This document shows, one piece after another, positions 19,895 through 33,200 of a DNA stretch of 64,000 bases (positions within the stretch are counted from its first letter, which is position 1; every line of letters starts with the position of its first letter). The DNA comes from Centropus unirufus (taxonomy: Eukaryota > Chordata > Aves > Cuculiformes > Centropidae). A program made the translations under genes and the position numbers. The notes beneath the pieces are model-generated. The model had not been told where the DNA came from. It searched no databases and saw nothing but the letters and a program-made list of their open reading frames with translations. The stretch spans positions 2,049,880 to 2,113,879 of the forward strand of contig VYZI01000135.1 in assembly GCA_013397695.1 (NCBI GenBank), in the 5' to 3' direction.

Positions 19895-22800
19895 ATCCAG
19901 ATATGGAAATGATCATCAGACAACTGAGATAATTATGATAAATAAGAAAAAATACTGTCTAATGTTTGGGGCTTTTTTTATATTAACTTTAAAGGTCCCA
20001 ATATTTGATACCAGTGTTAAGGTCTGCACTACCTTAGTTAATGCACTACTGGAACTGTGCTTGTGAAAGTTTAACCTTTCAAGTAGGTGAAACAAAATCA
20101 TTTTAATAGAAGAGGGTTTTTCTGCAACACATTGCACTACTTTGGACAGTAGCAGTGGAGAACATTTTGCTAAAAAAGGTTTACAAAAGCAAAAAAAAAA
20201 ATCTACGTAAAAAAACTCTAAACAGGAAGGGAGATATGTTCATTAATTCTTTTTGTCTTATATATAGAGCAAAATGTCATGTTGCATCCATCCCACATGA
20301 TGTTGGACTAAAGATTTGCTACCTGTAACAATCGCCTAATATTAATATTTTTCCAGATGAACAAAACTTAATTAACTCATACACAAGTCTTAACGGAATT
20401 ACCTTAAAACCAAACTAGAAATTGGGTTTTTTTCAGTTTTCACTTAAAAAAATCCCTAATCTCCACACTAATCATAGTAAAATCCCATTTTGCATGGAAA
20501 GAGTATGTGTGGTACATGTACCAAATGAATAGTAGCGAACATACGCAAACTAGTAGCATGTTCAGTGTACAAAGAGCAGGGCAGAAATGGAGGATAGCTA
20601 AAGCAACAGTGCTGACTCATCGTCTAAAATATGGTGAGGAGGGATAAAAATGCTAGTTTCTAAGAAAATTCTGCTGTCCCCACTTGGACTAGAAAACACC
20701 TCATACAAGATATCCACATACTGTACTTGACACTACAACTTTTATGGTTAGTAACACAATGTCAAATGCTAAGATACGAAAGGCAGCAGTAGAAATGGCA
20801 GATTTCCTTGCAGTTGTTTGCAAAAATAATAGAAAATAGAAGCCTATTTTCAAAAACATGGGTAAAAATTTTCTTTACCTAGGTTCCTGACTTCTATGGA
20901 CTGGGTAAGTAAGCAGAGCACATATAAGGGTTATTTATTCAATCGGATTCTGGACACAGATGGCCTCTTCACCCATCAAAGGCTGTAGTAATCTTTCCAT
21001 CTCAGTAGCCCCAAACTTAGTGCCTAGGATTTTCTGCTTAATTTCAAAATATATATTACCTACTTTAGATTTCATATCAGGTTATAAATGACACAGTATT
21101 TTTCCTTCTTGATTTTTCTACTAAAGCACATCTGAGAAAAGCAAAATGCTCAGGATAGAAGCCTTTAGTAGATATAGTTGATCCGATAATTATAAGATTT
21201 GTATCAAAAATCCTTGCCTGACAAGAATAGACAAAAATGTTTTTCCCTTGATGGAGAGATCTGCTGAAAGCCTTATTACCAGACAGACCTGACTTTTTTT
21301 TTTTTCTATTTTCCAGGGATTTTCCCCATACTGATCTGTTTTCTCCCTTTTTGTTCATGTATTTCAATTCCATATTTTTCTCATAAATTTCTGTGAGCAC
21401 TGACTGATTTTCCAATGCTGTTACAATGCCTGTTACGTCCTATCTGCACTTATATTGCCTCCCAATATAAGGAAGGATTACATATACACGTAGTATATGT
21501 AACTTCTTCCTAAGGTTATTGGTAGAGTGACCAAAATATAAAGGTGTCAATGTATGGTGAAGGAAGATGATAGGATGGAGAAGAAGGAGAACATTGTATG
21601 GTTCCTGAGGTACAAAGTCCAATCTTAAAGACATAAGTAATTCCTTTTAGAATGTGGAATAAGAGGCATTTACACATTGTCTAGAGTATCAAAATGTGGT
21701 GTTACAGGAGAGTCAGATACAAGTTTTGTATAAAGAGATGCCTTTCACCCCATCACATTTTTCCAGTGTTTTGAAACAGCAGAAGTGCTACTGAATTCCC
21801 AAACACAGTAAACAAAAAACTGTTCTCTCTTTTTCTACTATTGATGATCAATTAGGAGCAGTTTCCCCAAGTGGAATATACGTGTTGGAAATGGAGTCTG
21901 AACAAGGTCTATACAGGTAGCAGAGTCAGAAACAAAGAAGTGGTGTGAACGCTCAAAGACTTCCTCCTGTCTTAGCCAAACAGTAATATTACTGATGTAA
22001 AGGCCATCTCAGATGCTGACTGTGTCAGCAAAAATGTAAGCTACTCATCAGGTTAGCTGATGCTACAGAAAGGAGAGACTCAGGCAATTAAATTCTATTA
22101 TCTATCACATTAATTTATTAGGTGGCAATCTACCAATCAAATTACATAGTGCCATGCCAGACTTAAACTCTTGGGATGATAACAGAAGACATCTTGCTGA
22201 ATCTCCCTGTATTTCAGGTTCTCTGGCAATTTAGAAATCACAGCATCAAGTGGAGGCTGAATGTGGCTTGGAGCCAAGAGATAATTTATGAAGCAAGTGT
22301 GTAATAGCAGAACCTCATGAAGAATGTAAAGAGATAATGTTTATGGTCCTATTTTCTTTTCATGTTATTAGAATGCATAAAATGTGTTAAACTCACAGCT
22401 CTGCACAACAGGATTCTTTGGGTTGATTTTGTGTAACAAATGAAGCTCAGACAGCAGCAGAATAAGCTTCTCTTGTTTTTGCTTTGCAATATGCTTTAGC
22501 ACCAGCTCCTATTGAAATTGTTAAGAAAAAAAATCAAAGGCAAATTGCTTTCTTCCTTACATTGAAGCACTCAGAATATTTTTACTTAGGTAAAGATTTT
22601 CATTTTTCCCCAGATAGAGCAGAATACAGAAGTCTTTTTGCTGTTGGTTTTATTTTTAGAAAAGCATAGAAAATATTGAAAACTATTAAATTCTTTTGAA
22701 ATTTATTGAAAAGATCAGAATTTATTTCTCAATATGTGGTCTGAATGTGTATTCTAGAATAAAAGACAACGTGTAAAAGTTTTAGTTTAGTCACTGCAAT

Positions 22801-24599
22801 TAAGAATTAGCCTCTAAGAATAAGAAGTAAACCAAAATAAATAAAAACCTGTTAAAAAAGTTGAAAATATATTATTTCACAGAGAAATTCCCAGATGATG
22901 GAATTTCACAACAGATACACCAGATCTGGGGCTGTGGTTAATGTGGTTGGCTTTAATGTAATATTTATGCCTTTTTCCATTAAATTTCTTAATAAAAGCA
23001 ACATTGTGATAATTGATAGTTATGTGGTATTTATCAAATATCAATTATATATTCTTCATATAAATATTTTAACAATTGTATTAGCAATTGAATTATTATT
23101 AGCTATGCAAAAATTAATAGCACTGGTAATATCATTGACAATTACCTAAAAGTATGTCAATTGTAGTTCATGTATAAGTTTGTGTATATTCTATTTTATT
23201 TGTATTATATATTGTAAAAATGTCTGCTGATATAGAGTTTAAAGATCTGGTGCAGGTCATCAGTAGCTATAGGTCTGTACAGATTTACAAAGGCATGATC
23301 TATATTTTTAAAAGTGTATCAATGCTCAAAAGATCTAAACATTTGAGGTTTTAATAGGAAATGCATAACAAAATATGCATAACAGGAATGCAAAACAAAA
23401 ATATCAATACTAAATGGTCAAATCTGATTTTACTCTACAATAAAATGCAATATGCAGGACTGTCTAAATGTCTTAAGAATTCTTTATTGCAAACTTTTTC
23501 TGAGTTATTTAAATCAGATAAATGTACAGCATTGAAGTTAATGCATATGTTTATGATACTTGAGATATTAGTTCAGGGGTATCAGAGGGTTTTCTCTGTA
23601 TTCTGGAAAAACCAATGAGACAGTCCTCTATGAATAATTTTGCTATTCTACATGTGGAAAAAAAAAAACAGTTAATCTTGTGATGGAGTCTTTAATAGTC
23701 AGTGGAAGAAAGGCAGTGCAGGTTGAAAACAAACTGGGAACAAACTGGAATCCAGGTTATTTAGATACATAATTTTCATAAGCATCCTTAGACAAATTTG
23801 TTAAAATATCTCAGTAGGACATGTTCTTTGTCTATATAGAGGACCTTAAGGGAAATAGAGAAGATATGCTGTCCCTGAGGATGCTGTCATACACATTTGT
23901 GGAGGAAATTATTTGTTACTAGTAATAATTATTCTAATTAGTTTCCACATCATGAAAGTAAGACTTTGAGGTTCAAGTTGTATTAGTCTTTCATTCACTC
24001 ATAAATGTATGTGAGCACAATGAAATACATGGTAAATACAAAAAATAAAAAGCCAAATTTTCCAAACAGTTGAATGACTGTTTCAACAATAGGAGAATAA
24101 TCCCAGAATCCCTTCACTTACATATATCTTTTTATCTTTGATGGGAAATAATTAACTGGTTTTGGTTATGAGACAGCTTAGCTGATGCTGCATTATGTGG
24201 ATCTAGCTTTACACTGCAATTATGCTGAAATTACCAAAAGAAAATGCATCTTGTGAATCAAGTCCTATGAGATTTTTTTCTCAGCATTTTAGTCATTATC
24301 ATTCTTATTGTCTTGTGCATTGCTTATTAATGAGCTCTTTTGTTAGTCCCTCTAATCATCAGCTTGTACCATAAAAGACGAGGAACCTAAACCTGATTTT
24401 CTTTACTGCTTTCATGCTAGTGTGCCTTCACTGATCTTCTTTGAACACATCTTCATGTCCACCTGTTTAATAGGATAATCAAATAAATGTGTTAGTTATA
24501 TGTTTTTTTCCTTCTGAACATCCCACATTAAGCTCTTTCTAACCACTATCCAGTGGAATTTTATTCTGTATGGTCACTTTATGAACTGGAGTATCTTTC
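19895..24599. other. Unannotated AT-rich non-coding DNA
   Basis: No gene or transposon recognised. It contains a strong short hairpin at 21471-21511, a 7-bp-arm hairpin at 22014-22030 and very AT-rich stretches at 22860-23160. Confidence 0.5.
21471..21510. repeat. Hairpin: 17-bp stem with one bulge
   Basis: Arms TTACATATAC (21478-21487) and GTATATGTAA (21493-21502) are perfect complements around the loop ACGTA. Outside them GGAAGGA (21471-21477) pairs with TTCTTCC (21504-21510), with one G-U pair and a bulged C at 21503. Confidence 0.85.
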
Positions 24600-24960
24600 T
24601 ATGTTGGTGTTCTCAGGAAGGTAGCATCATCCTAATTTTATGTTTCTGGACTGGAATCTATTGCAAAGCCTTTAGCAAGGTCTAGATAAACTATATTAAC
24701 TTTATAAATTTTTTTCACCAACCTAGTAATTTCAGCAGAGCTTTATCATTGCTTTAACATGATCTGTTCTTGATGAAACTGTTCTGCTTGTCACATGTAA
24801 TATCCTTAATTAAGTGCTGACATATTGATTCTTTTAACATACAAGCTAATATCTAATGCAGTAGCAATAACCTACCAATTTTTTTATACTGCAGGATAAA
24901 GCTATCATTTTATCAATTGGTAGTCAACATAGAGGGTTTTCAGAGATTATTCCAGGACAA
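24600..24960 (-). mobile_element. Old CR1-like LINE relic, reverse-transcriptase region
   Basis: On the plus strand the phrases AGCAAGGTCTAGATAAACTA (24674) and ACATGATCTGTTCTTGATGA (24758), then the CCTTAATTAAGTGCTGACA segment, correspond to the antisense of the CR1 reverse-transcriptase region upstream of the active site. Divergence is high and no open frame survives. Ends are uncertain by tens of bases. Confidence 0.62.
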
Positions 24961-26711
24961 ATAACCACACTAAAAGCTTGTTGTAATACTTTTCTTTTAT
25001 TATTGTTTTATGAGTGCATTGGATTTTTATATTATAGCTGTTGTTACACTAAATAGTTACACTAAACTTTGTCCCAACCAAGTGAGTCAGCTGTCTGTTT
25101 ATCCATGAAACAGGAAATAGATGATATATCTTTGCAAGGTCTTCAAAATCCACCCTGGGCATGAGAAATCAGTCAAGGGCTTGGTCTGTATATGAGATCC
25201 ATGTATAGGACCTGGTGGTAGGACAGCCACTGTTTTTCCTTTCAGGTCAAACCTCTGACACAGACTACCAAGTGAGAGCTCCATGGAAAAGACCAACCAC
25301 TTTATACCTAGCTGAGTGCCTTCTTATGCCTCTCCGTTACGTATTAGAATGGGAGTTATAAATTGGTCTTATGACTTGACACATTCTAGATTTTCAGGTT
25401 GTTTTTTGTATAGGTTTTATAAACTTAATTGGTGTTATTTATTTAATTCCTTAAGTGGCAGCTCTGAGATTAGAGGTGCATAAAATCAGAGACAATTGTA
25501 TCTAGAGAGAATTCATAGTTATAAGACACACTTTCTAAGTGGCAAATTGTCTCTCAAGAGGGCCTGAGTCATTTCAACTGTTCATTCATCTACCATACAC
25601 ATATACTGAACAATGAAAACTGAGTTTGAATTGAAAAGGCAGGATGCAAGAAGCAATATCATTGTAATCTAACCCTTTATCTTATTTAGACCTTCTGCCC
25701 TTTAAAAGAATTGAAAGTCCCTGTGTTATATCACTGTAGGTATAAATAAAACGAAAGTATCTCCACATATGTTTGCCTCTTCTTACCTGAAGAAAAGAGC
25801 TCGGACACCTGGTTCCTCTCGAAGAGCAACAGAATTCAGGATTTCTCAACTGTGGAGGGTAACAAATAGGAAAAATTGTAAAAGACCATCACAACCAAAT
25901 AGGTCTTGCTTTGACATCTCATATGAGAAGCCCACTGACAGTGAAAACTGACTCAAAAAGCTTGTAAAATTTTAGAAAAAAAATCAGAACCGGGGAAAGG
26001 TAAAAAAGACCTGCAAGTTATGTACAAAAATCCTGCAATATGTAAGAAAGGAAGGAAAACAAAAATATATTAACTGTAAGAGCAAGATCACACGTTATGT
26101 ACTCATTATTCAACAAAGAAGAAAAAAAGCTGAAGCTTTTTGTACCCTTTCTCTAAGAAGTTAAACTGCCATTAGTTAGCCAGCGTAATCAACGTAGTAT
26201 ATAGGCTACCATAAGGGAATAATATAGCTTAAAATATGACTTTAAAGCACGTTTTAGGAGAGATGAAGAGAGAAATTTTTGTCTTAACTAGTATCCTAAA
26301 AAAAACAGCAAAGAAATCTCAAAGATAACCACAATTACCTTTGAGAAGTCAAAGAGGACAGGTGAGGTACTTGAAGACAGGCAAACAACGAATATAGAAG
26401 CGTAGGAATACATATAAGCCAATCTGAGAGCCTAAATTTGGTAATTAGTTTTTCAGTTACTATGTATAGGCACAGGAGAGAAACACAGTTTCCTGGGCAA
26501 ATATGGAGACTAGTCTTAGGCCTCCTTAAGCAGTACTCTGTTCTGTTTTGTTGTGTGTTTTGTGTTTGCTTTTTTTTAATTCATCTCCCCTGATTGTACT
26601 TGAAATAAGTTCTAGCATCTAAAATTATGTCTTTAGAAGAGGAGAGAAGAGAAAAAATTAAAGTCCAGACTGAGAAATAGGTGAGAAATAGCCACTTTAT
26701 TTGTCAAAGCC
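24961..26711. other. Unannotated AT-rich non-coding DNA
   Basis: No recognisable gene or element. Confidence 0.5.
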
Positions 26712-26975
26712 AAATCATTTCAAGTCAGTAAAATATCTTCCAGTGACAGAGTGAGGGAACTTGCAGGTGGAAAAGAGTGAGTAAATGCCATACATATTGA
26801 CATCAACAGAGCTTTTGAAAATATCTCATATTTTCATAAGTGTGCTAAGGAAATGTGAAAGACTACTAAGGTAAATGTAATACAATCTGTAAAGTATATT
26901 CAGATATTAATTATCAGGGTTTCACCCTCAGGCTGAAAGAGTGTATGAAAATGAAGTTTGATATCTCCAGGAGAC
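26712..26975 (+). mobile_element. Old CR1-like LINE relic, reverse-transcriptase region
   Basis: In the sense direction it follows the CR1 reverse-transcriptase path: AATCATTTCAAGTCAGTAAA (26712), then CATACATATTGACATCAACA (26790), corresponding to the D-x-x-Y-I-D-x-x-x-A-F block, then TAAGTGTGCTAAGGAAATGT (26839) and a degraded G-x-x-L-x-P-G-like part near 26960. It is highly diverged, with no intact frame. Confidence 0.65.
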
Positions 26976-27465
26976 TTAGATATTTTCATCACAAACTTAT
27001 GCAAAATAAGTTTATTAATTTTCATTTGAGCATGCTGGGAGAGGCTTCATAATTTCTGGAAGAGTCTACAGTATGATTTAGTTTAATTACATGTTGTCCA
27101 GTTAACATGTCTCATCATTCAAATCAGTAACTGCTTGCAACTCAGTAATCTGTATGAAAAGGCAGAATCTCCTTTGTTCTGTGGATTCTGAGCTATATTA
27201 CCAAAAGGAGAAAAAAAGTATCTAAGTCCAAAGAGAAATAAATGGAATGAAGGCAATTCACTTAATAATTTATGTTTCTGTTAGCAGCTCTCTTCTTTAC
27301 TCTCATTGTATAGTCTTGCAGATAAAGTCAGAAAAGATATACTGTAATTATTGACCTACGATAAGCTCCAGGGAGCCCTGCTACAAAATTAGTAGTGTAC
27401 CTTATGTATTCATAAAGCACTTTACCAAAAACATCATTATTTAATAGTACTAATATATAAAAGTT
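26976..27465. other. Unannotated AT-rich non-coding DNA
   Basis: No recognisable gene or element between two CR1 fragments. Confidence 0.5.
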
Positions 27466-27945
27466 GAGAGGAGAGTTCCAGCTGGAAGGGACCTACAATG
27501 ACCATCTAGTCCATACTCCTGACCAAAAGTTAAAGAATATTATTTAAGGAAATGACTGATTGCCTTTTAAACACTGGTAGGCAAGAGGCATCAACCATCC
27601 ATCTACAAAGCCTGTTTCAGTTTTTGACTGCACTCTCAGTAAGAAATTTCTTATTAGTACCAGGTCTGAATCTGACACATATTTAAACCATTCACACATC
27701 CTACCAGTGGATACCAAGGAGAAGAGCACCTCCCTCTCCAATGTCTTCCCTCAGGAAGCTGTAGGCAATGATGAGGTCACCCTTCAGCCTCCTTTTCTCC
27801 AAACGAGACAAAGTCAAAGTCCTTGTTTGCTCCTCACATGACATGTATTCCAGCCCTTTCAGCAGCTTGTTCCCTTCTTCTGGATGTATTAAAGAATCCT
27901 TCTTAAATCTGGAGCCCAGAAATACACACATAACATAGTTCATAT
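27466..27945 (-). mobile_element. CR1 LINE 3' fragment
   Basis: Antisense CR1. On the plus strand it starts with the tail complement GAGAGTTCCAGCTGGAAGGG (27471), passes through AAGAAATTTCTTATTAGTAC (27641), ATGAGGTCACCCTTCAGCCT (27769) and CTTTTCTCCAAACGAGACAA, and ends near the ORF2 C-terminal segment GAGCCCAGAAATACACAC (27911). The terminal octamer is lost. The open frame 27701-27943 (minus) is the last part of ORF2. Confidence 0.88.
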
Positions 27946-29192
27946 ATATTTACAAATTTATCAATATCGAATTTCTATCACCACTTTACATTATCATTGC
28001 AACTTATTTGTCTATGACCTGGAAAGCTTTTTAGCAATAAACATAACCAGGCAAAAGTTAAAATAATATAACTATTTTCCATTCTAATGAAGAAATGAGA
28101 GAATCACTAATAGACATTTTCCAGGAGATGGGTATTTTCAACATATATCTTTAACATATTTGGTTATATCAATGAGAATTCTCAGATCTTAAATTTCATC
28201 TGCTCCCATTTTTGCAAAACTGAGAATATCAACAGAGAACCAGTTCAGAATTTAAAAAATCTCTCAAAAAAAATGGAAAAAAGGTCTAAGAAAAAAATTG
28301 AAAGTTCCAATTAAGTATTGGCTGAATTCTTCATTTATCTCGGGAAGAAAAAGAGCGAGAACGAAGTACCTAGGGCTCAATTCTGCAAAAAGATCTGAAC
28401 ATAGGCATATAAGCATGTCTGGCAAGGGGTGATCACCTTATTTGCATGTATAAAAAGGAATACTATGTTTGTAACACATGTAGTATCCTTTTCTCTCTAA
28501 AAGAGCAATACTTGAATATTGTATAAAATAAAAATACTGACCAGTATGAAAAAAAGAGCCTATGGACCCCTCTGAAAATGTACAAAGGTTGGCAAAAATT
28601 GCAAAGATTGATAGGTCTAGAGAATGGAAAAGAAGAAATGGTAAGTCTCATATTGATGTTTTAAGTTGGTAGGACATCATTCATTCTTAAATCTTATAGT
28701 GATAGGATGAAAAATAGTCCCATCTGTGTCTTTGAAACTCATGGAAATGGACTTTTAAAGTCCATGGAGAAATCTCTCGAAAAGTCTATTGTATGACAAA
28801 GCAATGTTATATGTTACTTTGTGAAACACTTTTCTAGCTCTCAGTTGTTATACTCACTACAAATTGAAATGTGTCAAAAGCATCAAGCAGTCATTTAAGA
28901 GCATGTCTAGACTATGTCACTGCTCTGTATTCATTTGACAATGATAGAAGGTCATTTGCTTATCACACTGACTTCTATTAAAGGTATAAAAGATATATGT
29001 TTTATAAGGCACTGGAGAAGACTTCTGTGAGTTAGTGAAAACCATAAATTTTATTTGTTAGAGTGGCTAAGGTCAGCTGCTTTGTGATATGTGGACACTA
29101 TTTAATCACTGTCTTTCCAAAACTGATATTAACTCAGTATTTCTTATTAGTGATAAACCTCATTTTTTATTTACTTCTATTTTTATAAATTA

Positions 29193-29193
29193 N
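29193..29193. other. Ambiguous base (N)
   Basis: The only non-ACGT character I noticed in the window, in an AT-rich context. Probably an unresolved base in the assembly. Confidence 0.98.
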
Positions 29194-30060
29194 TATAAGT
29201 ATAGTTTATTTGCTAATATACATTTGTCAGGACTATACATGTTCTTGACAGCATTTCCTCACATCCTGCTTCAGCATTATTACCTACAATTAGGGGAAGT
29301 AATTTCTGTGACACGTGAGAAGTAATCCCTAAAAGCACATCTTTATGTGTGAGATGAGCACTCAAGTTCAGGGTAGGATATGTAAGTCTATAATAATCCA
29401 TGGTGGGAAGCTGAAAAAGAAAGACAAACATCCTGTTCTGAACACAGATGGTGAAGTTTCTAAACAGGAAAACATATTGCGATGAAAACAAGGAAACAAT
29501 CTTCCTTTGGGGTTCCTGTTAACCTAACAGTCACCAAAAAAAAAGATTCCTTTTAAGGAATATGAAAAGGAACTAGGAACACAGTACAAGAAAATTAAAA
29601 CTATTTCCAAAGGTTAATATGAGTTGTATCACCCAGAGGTATTTTTCACAGGTCTTTAGTCCAACAACCTCCACCTTCTTACTGATAGTTATTGGTGATC
29701 ATTTTCATGGTCTGAGCAATTTGAAACTAAAACATAAAGAAGAGTGCTATGCTTTCAATGGAGGCAACGTCTGTTCTAAGACTGAGCAAATCTCCCACTG
29801 TTTATGCAGACCACAGATATTATCAAAGGGCTGGTGGTCTTTGTTTCCATGGGAACATTGCAGGGTAGGCAAGGAAGCAGACTGCAGTGGTAAACAACTG
29901 TTGATGAGAGGGCTAGTAGGCAACTTTTGGGTTGAGTATACTGGGTGCAGAGGACAAAGAGCACTGGGTCTGCAGTATTCCTCAAAGTACGGGCATAGAA
30001 GATAGAGGGTGTTGGGAGCCCTGACTGAGGATCACGTATACAGAGGCATTAAAGTTACCT

Positions 30061-30205
30061 ATATTTTCTTCCTCCTCCTTTCATCTTTTGCTCTCTTTAG
30101 ATCTGAATTCATTTCCCACTCTAATTTCAATGTTTCTTCTCCAGTTATCAGTTTGTATTGACTTCTTCTTTTTCCTTTTCCCCTTTTCCTCTCCTACTGG
30201 ACACT
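30061..30205 (+). repeat. Pyrimidine-rich low-complexity tract
   Basis: The plus strand is dominated by C and T (for example TTCCTCCTCCTTTCATC near 30069 and TTTTTCCTTTTCCCC near 30170). It has no regular unit. Confidence 0.6.
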
Positions 30206-33200
30206 CACAATTACTTTGTCTGACTATCTTACTAGCATCTGCTATTCTATCTCTTGCTTTCCATTATATTACTCCCCCAACTACAACTCTGGTGTAGTCG
30301 AAAAGTCATTCAATTTTTACTCGCTTTTCCTGTCAGCTTTGCTGCTGAATTTTGTCTGCACACACCGTCTACACATATCTGCTGTAATGAAAATGATTAC
30401 TACTAATTACTGATTGCTAGGTATCAGAGTACAGATTTGCTGTCACCTGAAGCAATAATGAAAGGTATTATGCCTCTTACATTTTAATTTTGGAAAATGC
30501 AAGGTACAAGTCATGCTATGGAAAAAAAAATTGGTTTTGCAGCTTATTTTTTCTATTTTTTCCTCTCTCATTTTCTTTTTTTTTTCCTTACACCATGATA
30601 AAATAAGTAAATAAAGAATAAGAAATGCCTGACTGGAGTTCCAAAGTGACACAAAGAGATACCATTCAGGTGTTATAAAAGCATTTAATTTTTTAAACTA
30701 TTTAAACTCATCCTAAGGGTCCCAAAGTCATTCTTAAGACCGAAAGAAAAAGGAGCCTTTCAGGGAAGCACTGTGAATGTTTTTAAATATACAGAGAGAT
30801 TAAAACACAATCATAACTTCAAATGACCAGAGCACTGAAACAAATTTATCTACTTTAGGAACATCTTATTGTGAGTCACTTAAAAACACGTGTCAACTTA
30901 GTTCAGGAAAAAAAATAAATCACAGAGAATGGAGGTTAGCTTTTACTCTATGATTAATCAGTCTATATATCCCTCAAAATCTAAAACATTGCAGTAGGTA
31001 GAAGCATGCAAGCACGCATCTGCCTTTGAACTCAGTGCAAGCAGATAGTGTATTTTCCTAGGGAAAGAAGAATAAAATAATAATTGAATCAAAGGGCTTA
31101 CAATCTTGGTTGTTCAGACTATTTTTATTATTATTAGGAGAAATAATACTACTCTGGTCTGCGTACAATGTAATCCGTATTTATGTCTCAAACCAGTGAC
31201 TTTTAGTGTAATACAATCACCTTCTGTTCTGTGAAAACAATACCTCCTCATACACAAATAGTTTAATAACTGAAACAAGTTAATCCAAATAAATATTGGT
31301 AAGAGGAAAAGAGTCTAAAAACTACATGCCTCTTTCCTGGACTAGTATCAGAAAGAAATTAAATATATGTCAGATTGTCTTTTATTTTAGTAGGTCAATC
31401 ACCATCTTTCTTTTTTGACTTATTTGGAAAATCTAAATTCTGCCCTACCCATCTATCTATAATTTCATATTGGAGATTTACTATTCTTTATGTAGTGCTC
31501 TTTCTTAGCCTTTTGAAATCTAGGATAACCTAACTCTCCTCATAGATCAAACATAAAGCTTAAGGCGACTTTAATCATTCTGCACATACCTGCAACCACT
31601 GAATGCCTCTTCACTTGAGGTCTCCATGGACCATATCAGTGAAACTATTTCAGTGTACAATTCTCCCCTAAGATTAATAGTTCGTTTTTTGGTGGTGAAG
31701 CATCATAGTAGGTTGAGGAAGATTCCTTCCCAAAACTGTTTATGAAGGCTAATAAGTAATTTATTTGTTAAGTATACAGTACTTTTATTTTTACAAAACT
31801 CTTTATAGAGTTTGTTCTTTTCCCCTTACAATGCACTAATTGAAAACACATCAGTTTAATAGATATATCTGTATTTTTTCTTAACCTCTTAAATCTTAAT
31901 AAAAATGGTCTTTAAAGTAATGTCTTGCCTGGGAGATTATTTTAGTAATTTATAACTCACAAAATCATACAGAATATTTTTTTAACTGGATTCCTATCTA
32001 GCAGAGCATTATAAAAAGTTGAAGACTGATGTTTATGAAAGATACAGAACAATGTGTATTAAACACATCTTATTTCTACAGGATGTCTGTGTAGTATTAG
32101 CACTACAGAGCTGTTAGAAGAAAATTGATTAGAAGATCTCTGCAGAAAGTTAAAACAGTGTAAAGGCATTCACCATGAGAGTGACTCAGCTCTAGAAGCT
32201 GTCAGTAAAAAAACTGCCATTAATAGCTATGGCACTGAATGACAAAATAATTTCACTTACTACTACTGAGGATAAAACCAATAAAAATGTAAAGGGAATT
32301 ATTTTCACAAAGTCCTATAAAGAAACATCTCCAATTTCTTAAATAATACCAAGTAGAAAGCTATTTGAAACCCATGTAGGAAAGCAGACGAGAAAACTGC
32401 AGTGATATCAATCAAAATGTCCAGTCTTCAAAATGAAAGGAAAATGTGCTTGACTAACATTCAGCAGAGATTTTGAAAACCTTGCATGTGCTCAATAAAA
32501 CCAGTTATCACTTTGAATGCAAAATTAGATATTGCTTAAAAAATACACAGAGCGGGAGTAACAGAACCCCACAAAGCAGAATAATTTCCTGCATGTGTGA
32601 GATTAACAGCTGAAATAATCTGAGGAAATCTGAGCCAATATGAAGAATGCTATGCATTCCTTGGAATGTATGTACTACTATTTAGCATGTAACCTATACC
32701 TCTTCTACTCTAACGAATCTCTAATTCTGCAGGAAAAAAACCCTTTTTTTTTGAGAACAAAACTCTTCAGACAATATTACTTATAAATAACATGTTAGGA
32801 GGTAAAAAGAATGGTCATTAGCCCTCTCTTTTCAAAACATTTTTGACTGGAGAGTGCCAATTAAAAAATCCAAATTATTACTTTTCTGAAATTAAACATA
32901 GATTATAATTTATTCCTAGGAAAGCCAAAGAAAATAAACACACAACTTGAACCTGTAACTGTAACCAAATCTGAAAAAAAAATACTAATTTCAGCAGAAA
33001 GCCATTTTAAGAATAGGCATGCAAAATACTAGTATAATCAAACGTTGTGCAGAGAGAGGTAATAATGATTCTGAAGCCTGGAGATGTTACAAATCCTTGC
33101 CCACTTGCAAAAATATATATATATACATATAGGATCAACTGCATGAAACACAAAAGCAGACAATTATGTTTCTCTGGATCATAGTCTCTAGGCATCATAA

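Noticed and set aside
28370..28420. GGGCTCAATTCTGC phrase resembling ends of archosaur MITEs.
   Set aside because: Too short and too diverged, and no matching inverted end was found nearby.
29619..30005. 128-codon plus-strand open frame.
   Set aside because: Not recognised and within chance expectation. The sequence shows no family motif.
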